Shown in pieces: positions 1-7,394 of a stretch of DNA of 12,119 nucleotides. The notes beneath the pieces were generated by a model. The model was not told the origin of the DNA. It saw only the letters and a program-made list of their open reading frames with translations, and ran no database searches. Made by a program: the position numbers and the translations under genes. Numbering within the stretch: the first letter of the stretch is position 1; each line of letters opens with the position of its first letter. This DNA is from Lachnospiraceae bacterium (GTDB taxonomy: Bacteria; Bacillota; Clostridia; Lachnospirales; Lachnospiraceae), in contig JAJBTR010000071.1 of the NCBI GenBank assembly GCA_020860745.1, positions 1-12,119 on the forward strand, given 5' to 3'.

Positions 1-1
1 G

Positions 2-1231
2 TATTACCGGATGGGTGCGGAACGCAACGATGCATACTGCCTGAACAGAATGGGGTATGTCGCGTGTAATATGTCCGGCGATACCCATGATTATGCCGAG
101 GCAATCCGTTGCTTTGAGGGTTCGGTCGCAAATATTTCTCCGGAATATCAATCGATTGTGTGTGACAGTGCTTATATGCTCGCTGTCATATATTGGAACG
201 GATACGGGGTGGAACAGAATTTTTGTTTGGCGGCGGCCTATCTTGAAATAGCCACAAAAGTGAGGATTCCTCATGCCTTTTATATGCAGGCTCTGGTATA
301 CCGGTATGGATTGGGCAGAGATCAGGATAAGAAGAAAGCGGCAGACTGTTATTGGATGGCGGCCTACAATTCCGATTATATTGATGATTATCATGCGGCA
401 ATAGAATTGGCGAAATTTTATTTTGATGAACTTGACGATAGAGGTGAGGCGACGGATATTTTGCTGGAACTCCTCTTCGATCTGGATAGTGAGAGCAGCT
501 ATGAGTTTAATGAGCTTAAGGACAATGAAAAAGAAATCTATATTGAAGCCAACTTCTATCTGGGGAGATACTACCAGGAAGAGGGGTATGCGTCTGAACG
601 TACGGATTGCGAGGAACGATATCAGTTTGTAGTTGCAAAGCTGGATGAAAAGGCAAACTTAAGCGAAGCAGAAAAGAAAATGTATATACAGAGCTGTTGT
701 GGACTCGGGAATCTGTGCAAGGCGCGAGGTATTGGTACAGATGAGCAGGATGCTGCCGCCTATTACAAAAAAGCTGCCCACGTTGATGACGAGGGCTCGA
801 TGAAAACGTATGTGCAGGAGGATTCTTTGGGCGGGAAAAGTGCAAAGTCAGAAAATACAGTGGGCAAGGGGCGGAAAATTTTGATTGTGGACGATGCTGT
901 ATTCCTGCGTGAAATGTTGAGAGATGTCCTCGTAAAAAACGGATATCAGGTGGTCGGTGGGGCACAGGACGGGAAAGAGGCTGTGGAAAAATATGCGCGA
1001 TTGCAGCCGGATCTGGTGCTTTTGGATATCACGATGCCGGTAATGAACGGGATAGAAGCATTGAAAGAAATCAGGAAAATAGCGCCGGATGCTCCTGTTA
1101 TAATGTGCTCTAACATGTCGGAACAGCCATTAGTGATTGAGGCAATACAGAACGGGGCAAAGGATTTTATTGTGAAACCGTTTCAGGCGGAGCGGGTACT
1201 GGAGGCGGTCAGTAAGATTTTCCAGTCTTAA
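2..1231 (+). CDS. Sel1-repeat protein with C-terminal CheY-type receiver domain (5' partial)
   Basis: The reading frame is open to the left edge (codons for Y-Y-R precede the first ATG at 11), so the true start lies upstream and the N-terminus is missing. Numbering from the ATG at 11, residues about 1-270 are helical Sel1/TPR-like repeats, for example the YWNGYGVEQN and YRYGLGRDQD signatures followed by A-A-x-Y/C-W. After a short linker (about 270-288) comes a full receiver domain, 289-406: acidic pair D294-D295, phosphoacceptor D339 in LVLLDITMPVMNG, S367 in MCSNM at the Ser/Thr switch position, and K389 in VKPF. The MCSxM and GAKDFIVKPFQ stretches are typical of Firmicutes CheY. All residues needed for phosphorylation are present, so it is probably a phosphorylatable protein-interaction scaffold; no DNA-binding output domain follows. 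The cognate kinase is not in the window. Domain calls are confident, biological role is not. The next gene starts 67 nt downstream on the same strand. Confidence 0.85.
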   Translation, partial: YYRMGAERNDAYCLNRMGYVACNMSGDTHDYAEAIRCFEGSVANISPEYQSIVCDSAYMLAVIYWNGYGVEQNFCLAAAYLEIATKVRIPHAFYMQALVYRYGLGRDQDKKKAADCYWMAAYNSDYIDDYHAAIELAKFYFDELDDRGEATDILLELLFDLDSESSYEFNELKDNEKEIYIEANFYLGRYYQEEGYASERTDCEERYQFVVAKLDEKANLSEAEKKMYIQSCCGLGNLCKARGIGTDEQDAAAYYKKAAHVDDEGSMKTYVQEDSLGGKSAKSENTVGKGRKILIVDDAVFLREMLRDVLVKNGYQVVGGAQDGKEAVEKYARLQPDLVLLDITMPVMNGIEALKEIRKIAPDAPVIMCSNMSEQPLVIEAIQNGAKDFIVKPFQAERVLEAVSKIFQS

Positions 1232-1298
1232 AGTACAGAGTGGCAATACGGGGCAATGGATTGACTTTCGGGTGTAAAAAGGAAAGGGCAGGGGAGTT

Positions 1299-3857
1299 AT
1301 GACATCAAAAGTGATTTTATTTTCAGAATTTATGGAGGAGCAAAGGGAAAAGTATCACATTCCCGACTACGGTCTTTCGAGCAGGGCAGATTTTTATCAG
1401 ATGGCGATGGCTTATTCTGAGTTGGATCGACCGTCGCCGGTGCGGCCGAATTACTATGTCGCCATGTATTACATCGCGCGGTATCTGACGACGGAACTCT
1501 CGGATGAGGCGACGGTCCGCGTTTTCAGCACGACGGCGGAGGAGCAGCAGGAGTACGAGGAAGCCTACCGCGTCTTTGCCGCGGGCAGGAATTTTTATGA
1601 GGCGGATCAGAAGATGGAGCCGCTGGTGAGAAAAAATCACCTGGAGGCAATTGCCCTGTATCCCGTTATTCACTCCCAGCGTTATGGTAATGTTGATTGG
1701 CGGACTTATGATGAGATGGCTGTCAAATTGTCGGATCCGGTGCAAACTGCCCATGTGCCGAGTCTGCTGGCCATGGGTTTTGAGCAGAATCCAAGGGCGC
1801 TCTGGCGCCTTCTTGATCGAGCGGTGGAGGATGCCGGACTTGCCCGTATTATTCTGAAGTGGCAGGAGCTTATCTATGTTAATCAGATTTCCCGCAACCC
1901 TCACGACGGTTATGCTATGACAAAGCTTGCGGATATCTATCGCAAGGATGCGTTAAGGGATGAAGCCAGTGAGAGATATTGGAATCTTCAGGCAGTGGAG
2001 ACCGGATATGGCCCGGCAGTATTTGACGAGGCGATGCGCATCGAGATGCGGGAGTGCCATGAAAACTTTGGTATTGCATCATTTGAGCAGATTGATTTAG
2101 CGATTCACTATCTGAGGGATGCACAATCCTGCGGCATTGCAGGATGTAAGGACTGGATTAAAACCATCAAAAAAGAAAGAAAAATGGAGGAGCAGTACCA
2201 TCGCAACATGGCTTCTTACAGCAGCTCCAACAGCAGGATTGAGGCGCAGATGCAGGAGTACCGGGATAAGCTGGACCGCAGGGAAACCATGCTGAATTTT
2301 TTGACAGAAGGGACGCCGTGGACCAACAAGGATAGTGAGATTTACGGGTGGATGACGCAGGATTATGATCGGTTTAGCACGGATCTGATGCGGAGCCTGG
2401 TCCGCGAACGGCGCGAGGAGGAGTACCGGCAGAAATTGCTGCGGGAATCGGTCAATGTTGTACACAGTGAGATGGCACAGCAGGATGCAGCAAGGAGTCT
2501 GGATCGGGCAAAACGAAGGCAGGAGGAGCAAAGACAATTGAATGCGGTTCAACCGACGCAGGCGAGAGTGATCGCGGCGCCATCTTCGGTTCGATCGCTG
2601 CCGGTTGAGCCGGCGCTGTTGGAAGATGAAGAGTTTAAGCTGTTGTATCAGAAATGCAATGTCTGCCGCCAGATGAGGGATTTTCGAGAGGCGGAGGTGA
2701 CGGCGCAGGAGATGGTTCGGCGCTATCCGGATTCCCATATGGCGCGGTGGCTGCATTTTTTGGCGGCGCATGGCATCGTCTTTTGCGGTGGGCTTGAGGT
2801 GTTTCACATCGGGCAGTTGAGTGAAAAAAGTTATATGGAGGAGGAAGACTGTCAATGGATTGTGCAGCATGCCGGAGCGGAAGCCGGAACTGTCTATGCG
2901 TTGTATTTCCAGATGTTTGAGTCGGCCCGTAAAAGATATTTGGAGATGGGCAAAAAAACGGCAGACACTGAGGTTGTGCTCGTCTGTCAAAAGGAGGATG
3001 CGGATGGGGATGAGACATTTGCCTCCGGTATTGTCCACTCCCTGCAGAAGAAGGGCTGGGGCGACATGCACGTGTATTCTCCTTCTGATCAGGATTTCAC
3101 ATCAGAACCATGTGACGGAGAGGCGTATACCTATGCGGCATTGAGAAACGCCAGAGTTATGGTGCTTGTCGCGGATGTTGAGGATGATCTATATCATTCT
3201 GAGATGATGCAGCAGTGGACGCGCTACCGCAGATGGGTGAAAACAGATTCAGGGAAACAGATTGTCGCCGTGAGCCTGGGCGCACTGAGCAGGGATTTTC
3301 AGAGTATAACAGAGAATATCTACAGTCTTGCCAATACCGAGGATGTAGATCAGGTGTATCGGGGAATCACAGACCTGCTTGCGCAGCAGTGGATGAAAGC
3401 GAGAAACCGGACTTCTTCTCAGGCGGTGACCGCTTTTGCGGCGAAACATTGCCCTGCCAATGAAGAACTGGGAGCGCCGGTGCTTTCTACTTCTTATATA
3501 AAGAAGGTAATGACGCGGGAAATGCACGCGCAGACAGATTATTTTGGTGATGAGGACGGCGACGGAATCATTCATCTGAGTTCTGTCACACATATCTCCT
3601 GCGCGGTTGTCCTGCAGCGTGCAATCGGCACGGCGAAAACGATTCGGATGCAGATGCAGGTATACGATATGCAGGGGGTGCAGGTTTGCTGGCTGTATCA
3701 TGATATCGATGTCAGGGCGGATAATGACCGTTTTGCTGCGGGATGGAATTTTCATGTAGATGCCAATGATTATATGATGAAACCAGGGATGTACCGCCTG
3801 CGGATGTGGATTGACGACAGTGATTACGCGGAGTGCTTTTTCGGAGTGTTGGAATAA
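1299..3857 (+). CDS. Large repeat protein with degenerate TIR-like domain and novel C-terminal domain
   Basis: 852 aa, no signal peptide or membrane segment, so probably cytoplasmic. A purine-rich ribosome site (AGGAAAGGG, then GGGGAG) precedes the ATG. The N-terminal part (about 1-280) is helical with weak Sel1/TPR character, for example DGYAMTKLADIYRKDA. Residues about 290-320 and 369-415 are charged and coiled-coil prone. Residues 446-550 resemble the segment that precedes the TIR domain in a common clostridial TIR family (RYPDSHMARW, then HGIVF). Residues about 555-700 align by eye with that TIR domain: VVLVCQKEDADGDETFAS at its start, EAYTYAALRNARVMVLVA in the middle, and SEMMQQWTRYRRW where the family has the VWVKNEWSRF motif. 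The expected catalytic Glu is replaced by Gln639, so NAD hydrolysis is unlikely. Residues 726-852 form a compact, probably beta-rich domain that I cannot assign. The TIR link is inference from remembered family patterns. It sits 27 nt before the next TPR gene, which suggests an operon. Confidence 0.8.
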   Translation: MTSKVILFSEFMEEQREKYHIPDYGLSSRADFYQMAMAYSELDRPSPVRPNYYVAMYYIARYLTTELSDEATVRVFSTTAEEQQEYEEAYRVFAAGRNFYEADQKMEPLVRKNHLEAIALYPVIHSQRYGNVDWRTYDEMAVKLSDPVQTAHVPSLLAMGFEQNPRALWRLLDRAVEDAGLARIILKWQELIYVNQISRNPHDGYAMTKLADIYRKDALRDEASERYWNLQAVETGYGPAVFDEAMRIEMRECHENFGIASFEQIDLAIHYLRDAQSCGIAGCKDWIKTIKKERKMEEQYHRNMASYSSSNSRIEAQMQEYRDKLDRRETMLNFLTEGTPWTNKDSEIYGWMTQDYDRFSTDLMRSLVRERREEEYRQKLLRESVNVVHSEMAQQDAARSLDRAKRRQEEQRQLNAVQPTQARVIAAPSSVRSLPVEPALLEDEEFKLLYQKCNVCRQMRDFREAEVTAQEMVRRYPDSHMARWLHFLAAHGIVFCGGLEVFHIGQLSEKSYMEEEDCQWIVQHAGAEAGTVYALYFQMFESARKRYLEMGKKTADTEVVLVCQKEDADGDETFASGIVHSLQKKGWGDMHVYSPSDQDFTSEPCDGEAYTYAALRNARVMVLVADVEDDLYHSEMMQQWTRYRRWVKTDSGKQIVAVSLGALSRDFQSITENIYSLANTEDVDQVYRGITDLLAQQWMKARNRTSSQAVTAFAAKHCPANEELGAPVLSTSYIKKVMTREMHAQTDYFGDEDGDGIIHLSSVTHISCAVVLQRAIGTAKTIRMQMQVYDMQGVQVCWLYHDIDVRADNDRFAAGWNFHVDANDYMMKPGMYRLRMWIDDSDYAECFFGVLE

Positions 3858-3884
3858 TTATGTGAGCGGGAGGAGTGTGAAGAA

Positions 3885-5198
3885 ATGACGGATCAGAAAA
3901 ATACAGTGGAAAATACAGCGGATGATTTTGCCCGTCTTAAGGCAGCCGCGGAGGGCGGGGATGTCAACGCTATGGAAAAACTGGCTGACAGATATCTGTA
4001 TGGCGATGGAACAGACCCTAACCCGGAGGCTGCCGAGCTGTGGCTGACAAAGCTGGATGGTTATTGGGGAGAGAAACTCCGGCAGACCGGGGAGACGGAA
4101 GCCGGCGATTCCCAACGAGCTGTTTTGGGAAAACTGACACTGGCGTTATGTAACAGAAAGCGGTACGAGGCTGCCCGGGAGACCAACAAAAAACAGAGAT
4201 ATATTGTAAAATTAATGCGGGCGCATGAGGATACCGACGATGTGCGCAGAAAACTGGGATATGTGTATATTCAGGCTGCGCTTGTAAGCGAGATAGAGAA
4301 AAAGCCGGCTGAGGAAATACCGTGGCTGAAAAAAGCCCTTGATGTATTTCTCCCACTTTATCAGAAACATAAAACGAAGTACTGGATGACTGATGTGAAC
4401 ACCGCTTATCAGTATCTGAAAGATGCGTGTACAGAGTTGGGCAACAAAGAGGAGGCAATTGACTGGCAGGAGAAATCCATCGCAATCCGAATGGAGATGG
4501 ATGCGGCCAAAATGTCAAAATCCGAGCGAATCTCTCTTGCTGCCGACTGTCACAGCTGCGCGTTTGCGTGCAGCAAGGCGGGGAGGCAGAAAGATGCGAT
4601 CCGTTATTATGAGAAGACGGTTGAGTTGAGGGAGGGAATCCTTGCGGAGAATGGAGGATCGACGGCGCTCAGGAAAAATCTGTCGGGAAGCTGTCACAAC
4701 CTGGCCGGTCTGTATCGCAAGAAAAAACAGTGGGAACCGGCGGAAATATATTATCGCCGCGCCATAGAATTGTGGGAGGCGCTTTTCGCGGAGGACGCGA
4801 CGGAGGCGGCAAAAAAATCCCTGGCATACAGCTATCACTTTCTGGGGATTGTTCTTCATTCAGAGGAGCGATTTGAGGATGCAGAGCAGGCTTTTCAAAA
4901 AGCTATTGGGCTGCGTGAAGATCTGTATTTTCGTATGGGGGTGAATTCTGTTTGCGCAGACTTATCCGCCACATATCGCAGAGCCAGTCTTAACAGCTGC
5001 TCTGCTAAGCAGTTTGGGGAGGCCAGAAACCGGCTTGAAAAATCGCTGGAGTTGAGGACGCTGATCTGTGAGGAAGAAAAGACAGACAGTGCACAGGAGG
5101 ATGTGGAACAAATCTATCGGGATTTTGCGGATCTTTGCGTCGCAGAGGGTAACGATGCAGAAGCCCAGGAGTGGATGGAGAAGATATCGCAGAAATAA
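3885..5198 (+). CDS. Sel1/TPR repeat protein
   Basis: 437 aa, cytoplasmic by composition (no signal peptide or membrane segment). AGGAG at 3871-3875 lies 9 nt before the ATG and fixes the start. The N-terminus has one Sel1-like unit (about residues 16-57: LKAAAEGGDVNAMEKLADRY, then YGDGTDPNPEAAELW). From about 170 onward there are roughly six TPR units of the long kinesin-light-chain style spacing, near residues 171-203, 219-250, 268-300, 315-345, 362-392 and 408-437, each with the pattern A/G-x-x-Y/C ... A-x-x-x-Y-x-K/R-A-I/V-E-L-R. Such repeats bind peptides or other proteins; no catalytic motif is visible. The gene is 27 nt downstream of the TIR-like gene and in the same direction as the Sel1-CheY gene, so the three are probably co-transcribed and may form a complex. 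Partner and process are unknown. No obvious terminator hairpin follows the stop codon. Confidence 0.85.
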   Translation: MTDQKNTVENTADDFARLKAAAEGGDVNAMEKLADRYLYGDGTDPNPEAAELWLTKLDGYWGEKLRQTGETEAGDSQRAVLGKLTLALCNRKRYEAARETNKKQRYIVKLMRAHEDTDDVRRKLGYVYIQAALVSEIEKKPAEEIPWLKKALDVFLPLYQKHKTKYWMTDVNTAYQYLKDACTELGNKEEAIDWQEKSIAIRMEMDAAKMSKSERISLAADCHSCAFACSKAGRQKDAIRYYEKTVELREGILAENGGSTALRKNLSGSCHNLAGLYRKKKQWEPAEIYYRRAIELWEALFAEDATEAAKKSLAYSYHFLGIVLHSEERFEDAEQAFQKAIGLREDLYFRMGVNSVCADLSATYRRASLNSCSAKQFGEARNRLEKSLELRTLICEEEKTDSAQEDVEQIYRDFADLCVAEGNDAEAQEWMEKISQK

Positions 5199-5283
5199 AC
5201 GTCAGATAAGCAGGGGATAAGGAAAAGGGATTTTTGCCATATCATCTGCGTGTCGGCGAGGAGATGATCGAACAAATCCAAAC

Positions 5284-5411
5284 AAAAACTGAGCCGTGAA
5301 ACGACAAAAATAACCCAGATGTTGTGCCGTGAAAAAAGGAAAACACAAGATATTCTGACCGAAAAAAATAGGCAAAAAAATCGAAAAAAAGGTGCCAGAT
5401 GTATGAAAAAA
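5284..5411. other. Non-coding A-rich spacer with phased A-tracts (possible curved DNA)
   Basis: The spacer from 5199 to 5582 holds no convincing gene. Within it are repeated A-tracts, notably A6 at 5332, A7 at 5362, A7 at 5374, A7 at 5384 and A6 at 5406. Several starts are 10-12 nt or about 22 nt apart, close to whole helical turns. In-phase A-tracts are known to bend DNA, and the last one lies 6 nt before the -35 box of the promoter at 5417-5445, so this could act as a curved upstream activating region or UP element. GCCGTGAAA also occurs twice (near 5292 and 5326). Confidence 0.45.
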
Positions 5412-5416
5412 GAATA

Positions 5417-5445
5417 TTGCAATTATAAGCAGCACATGCTATAAT
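5417..5445 (+). promoter_or_regulatory. Sigma-A type promoter for the apbE transcript
   Basis: TTGCAA at 5417-5422 and a perfect TATAAT at 5440-5445 are separated by exactly 17 nt. Transcription would begin near 5452, giving a leader of about 130 nt before the ApbE start at 5583. The leader contains a seven-codon open frame (5468-5491, MMNIRNG, preceded by GAAGGAT) and a strong stem-loop. This is the best promoter match in the window. Confidence 0.75.
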
Positions 5446-5489
5446 TCCTGCAGGTTGAAGGATAGTAATGATGAACATTAGGAACGGTT

Positions 5490-5518
5490 AAAAACCCCAG
5501 TGCGGCAACACTGGGGTC
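5490..5518 (-). terminator. 9-bp stem-loop in the apbE leader; terminator-like on the minus strand
   Basis: ACCCCAGTG (5494-5502) and CACTGGGGT (5509-5517) form a perfect 9-bp stem with a 6-nt loop. On the plus strand no U-tract follows, so it would not stop the apbE transcript. On the minus strand the stem runs straight into five T residues (complement of 5490-5494), which is the shape of an intrinsic terminator for an antisense RNA. It may instead serve as a structured 5' leader element for apbE mRNA. The hairpin is seen directly; the role is inference. Confidence 0.45.
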
Positions 5519-5582
5519 TGTGTTACCGCCAACGTTAGTTAAAACTAATAAAAATTCTATAGGTCATACTGGAAAGGGTTCT

Positions 5583-6749
5583 ATGAATAAAAAAACAATG
5601 ATTACAGGAGTTCTATGTTGCGCACTTCTCGGCGCATCTTTATCTGGCTGCGGGTTCGGGAGCGGGGTTGATTCCGCGGAGACCGGCAGTGATCTGGAGG
5701 GCTTGTCTTCCGATGAGTATATTCCGGCAGAGAGTGAGGCAGCTTCCTCCGAGGAGGCTTCGGAGGATGAGTCTTATTCTCAGGATTTTTTTGCCATGGA
5801 TACCTACATGACGCTGACTGCTTACGGCGAGAACGCGCAGGCGGCAGTGGAGGCCGGCATGGCGGAGATTAACCGTCTGGATGCGCTGTTGTCTACGGGT
5901 GATGAGGAAAGCGAGATTTACCAGATTAACGAAACCGGGGGCGGAGTGCTCTCAGATGAAACAGCTTATCTGGTCAGGCGTTCGCTGGAGGTATATGAAA
6001 GCACGGGCGGGATGTATGATATTTCCATCTATCCGGTGATGGATCTCTGGGGCTTCACGGGAGAAGGTGAGGACGATTTTGCCGTGCCGGAAGCTTCTGT
6101 GCTGGAGGAGACCCTGGCTCTGGTGGATGCGGAAAAGATTACTCTGACGGAAAATGAAGACGGCGGCACGGTGCTTTCTATGGAGGAAGGGATGCAAATT
6201 GACCTGGGAGGCATTGTCAAAGGCTATGCCGACGACCGGGTCGCGGAGATTTTTGCAGAATATGGCGTGGAGAGCGGTGTTATTAATCTGGGCGGGTCGG
6301 TTCGCGTTGTCGGGACAAAGACCGATGGCAGCCTCTGGCGTGTGGGAGTTCAGGATCCGGAGGATACCTCCGGCTATCTGGGCGGATTGGAGGTTTCGGA
6401 TGTCTCTGTTGTCGCCTCCGGGGGCTATGAACGCTATTTTGACGATGAGGAGACGGGAATCCGCTATCATCATATCATTGACCCGCGGACCGGCTATTCC
6501 GCTTACAATGGATTGATCTCGGTGAACATAGTCAGTGAAGATGGTACGCTGGCGGACGCGCTTTCCACGGCACTGTTTATCATGGGGACAGAGGAAGCGA
6601 TCGACTACTGTGAGGAGCACTGTGAGACAGATGGATTCGATGTGCTGCTGGAGACGGAGGATGGGGATATTTACATCACAGATGATCTGGAAGACAGTTT
6701 TATTGATCTGAACGGGGATACGGAGCTTCATTTGATAGAAACACACTGA
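5583..6749 (+). CDS. apbE: FAD:protein FMN transferase, lipoprotein (ApbE family)
   Basis: 388 aa from the ATG at 5583, chosen because GGAAAGGG (5571-5578) precedes it and it opens a lipoprotein signal peptide: MNKK, a hydrophobic core, and lipobox LSGC with Cys23 as the lipidation site. A possible GTG start at 5520 would put 21 extra residues before the signal and is rejected. An acidic, Ser-rich linker (about 26-66) leads to the ApbE domain: FFAMDTYMTLTAYG (69-82), NRLDALLST, GGMYDISIYPVMDLWGF (142-158), IDLGGIVKGYADD (206-218), INLGGSVRVVG, HHIIDPRTGY (296-305) and the metal-site region TLADALSTA (322-330). The family transfers FMN from FAD to Thr of [S/T]GAT motifs outside the membrane. 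Matching substrates are encoded downstream at 8571-10355 and 10475-10930. It is equivalent in role to FmnB of flavin-based extracellular electron transfer. Transcription is probably from the promoter at 5417-5445. Confidence 0.95.
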   Translation: MNKKTMITGVLCCALLGASLSGCGFGSGVDSAETGSDLEGLSSDEYIPAESEAASSEEASEDESYSQDFFAMDTYMTLTAYGENAQAAVEAGMAEINRLDALLSTGDEESEIYQINETGGGVLSDETAYLVRRSLEVYESTGGMYDISIYPVMDLWGFTGEGEDDFAVPEASVLEETLALVDAEKITLTENEDGGTVLSMEEGMQIDLGGIVKGYADDRVAEIFAEYGVESGVINLGGSVRVVGTKTDGSLWRVGVQDPEDTSGYLGGLEVSDVSVVASGGYERYFDDEETGIRYHHIIDPRTGYSAYNGLISVNIVSEDGTLADALSTALFIMGTEEAIDYCEEHCETDGFDVLLETEDGDIYITDDLEDSFIDLNGDTELHLIETH

Positions 6750-6881
6750 CAGGTGAGGTGAAGTATGTGTTACGTATAAAGTTATGACAGGAGCGTTCAT
6801 TGGTAAAGCGTGATGAGACAGAAGACTGGAAAGTCGTTTTGTCTGGACTGCAACGCCGCAGACCAACAGGGAGAAAACAGA

Positions 6882-7394
6882 ATGAAGAAGAATCATATTT
6901 CAGCAAAAACCGTCGCAACCCTTGCCATGATGATTGCGCTTGCCATGATTTTCAGCTATGTGGAAAGCCTGATTCCCATCAATTTCGGGATTCCGGGTGT
7001 TAAGCTGGGGCTGGCAAATCTGGCTATCGTGGCATCGCTTTATCTGTTAGACGGAAAACAGGCGCTTCTGATCTCCGTGGTCCGGATTATTCTGAGCGGG
7101 TTTTTATTCGGTAATCTGGCATCTATCATGTACAGCCTGGCGGGCGGGCTTCTTAGTCTGGCGATTATGGTTTTACTGAAAAAAACGAAAAAAATATCTG
7201 TGGTGGCTGTCAGTGTGGTGGGCGGAATCTGCCATAATATCGGGCAGGTGATCGTAGCAATTCTGGTAGTCGAGAATCTGAAGCTGGTCTATTACATACC
7301 GGTTCTTCTGATTTCCGGCTTTCTTACAGGGCTGCTCATCGGCATTGTCTCACATTTGCTGCTTCCAAGGGTAAAGCGGGCTTTTGCTTCCTGA
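6882..7394 (+). CDS. Gx transporter family / heptaprenyl diphosphate synthase component I-like membrane protein
   Basis: 170 aa, strongly hydrophobic, about five membrane helices: about 12-30, 41-56, 60-83, 85-100, then two further segments around 106-129 and 136-160. AGGGAG at 6868-6873 lies 8 nt before the ATG, which supports this start; an in-frame GTG at 6810 would add 24 polar residues with no well-spaced ribosome site. Recognisable family features are VESLIPINFGIPGVKLGLAN (about 27-46), LLSGF-like LSGFLFGNLASIMYSLAGG (71-89) and GGICHNIGQ (114-122). The family is annotated both as a subunit of heptaprenyl diphosphate synthase and as an S-component-like transporter, and members (EetB-type) recur in flavinylation and extracellular electron transfer loci. 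Its place 132 nt after apbE agrees with this; a role in quinone side-chain supply or flavin precursor transport is inferred. No NusG-domain-II partner gene is seen here. It converges with the LysR gene, whose restored 3' end would overlap it by about 100 nt. Confidence 0.8.
   Translation: MKKNHISAKTVATLAMMIALAMIFSYVESLIPINFGIPGVKLGLANLAIVASLYLLDGKQALLISVVRIILSGFLFGNLASIMYSLAGGLLSLAIMVLLKKTKKISVVAVSVVGGICHNIGQVIVAILVVENLKLVYYIPVLLISGFLTGLLIGIVSHLLLPRVKRAFAS

Noticed and set aside
2097..3071. 324-aa minus-strand open frame opposite the TIR-like gene
   Set aside because: Composition is that of a complement shadow, with no domain and no good start; the plus-strand gene is well supported.
5202..5478. 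Overlapping minus-strand open frames rich in Phe and other hydrophobic residues
   Set aside because: They are the complement of A-tracts, which read as TTT codons. The frames overlap each other, lack clear ribosome sites and have no recognisable domain.
5952..6896. 314-aa minus-strand open frame opposite apbE
   Set aside because: ApbE motifs on the plus strand are unambiguous; the minus frame shows no family features.
6800..7003. 67-aa frame from TTG 6800 with AGGAG at 6789-6793
   Set aside because: It runs out of frame through the Gx transporter gene, which has its own good ribosome site and clear membrane helices.
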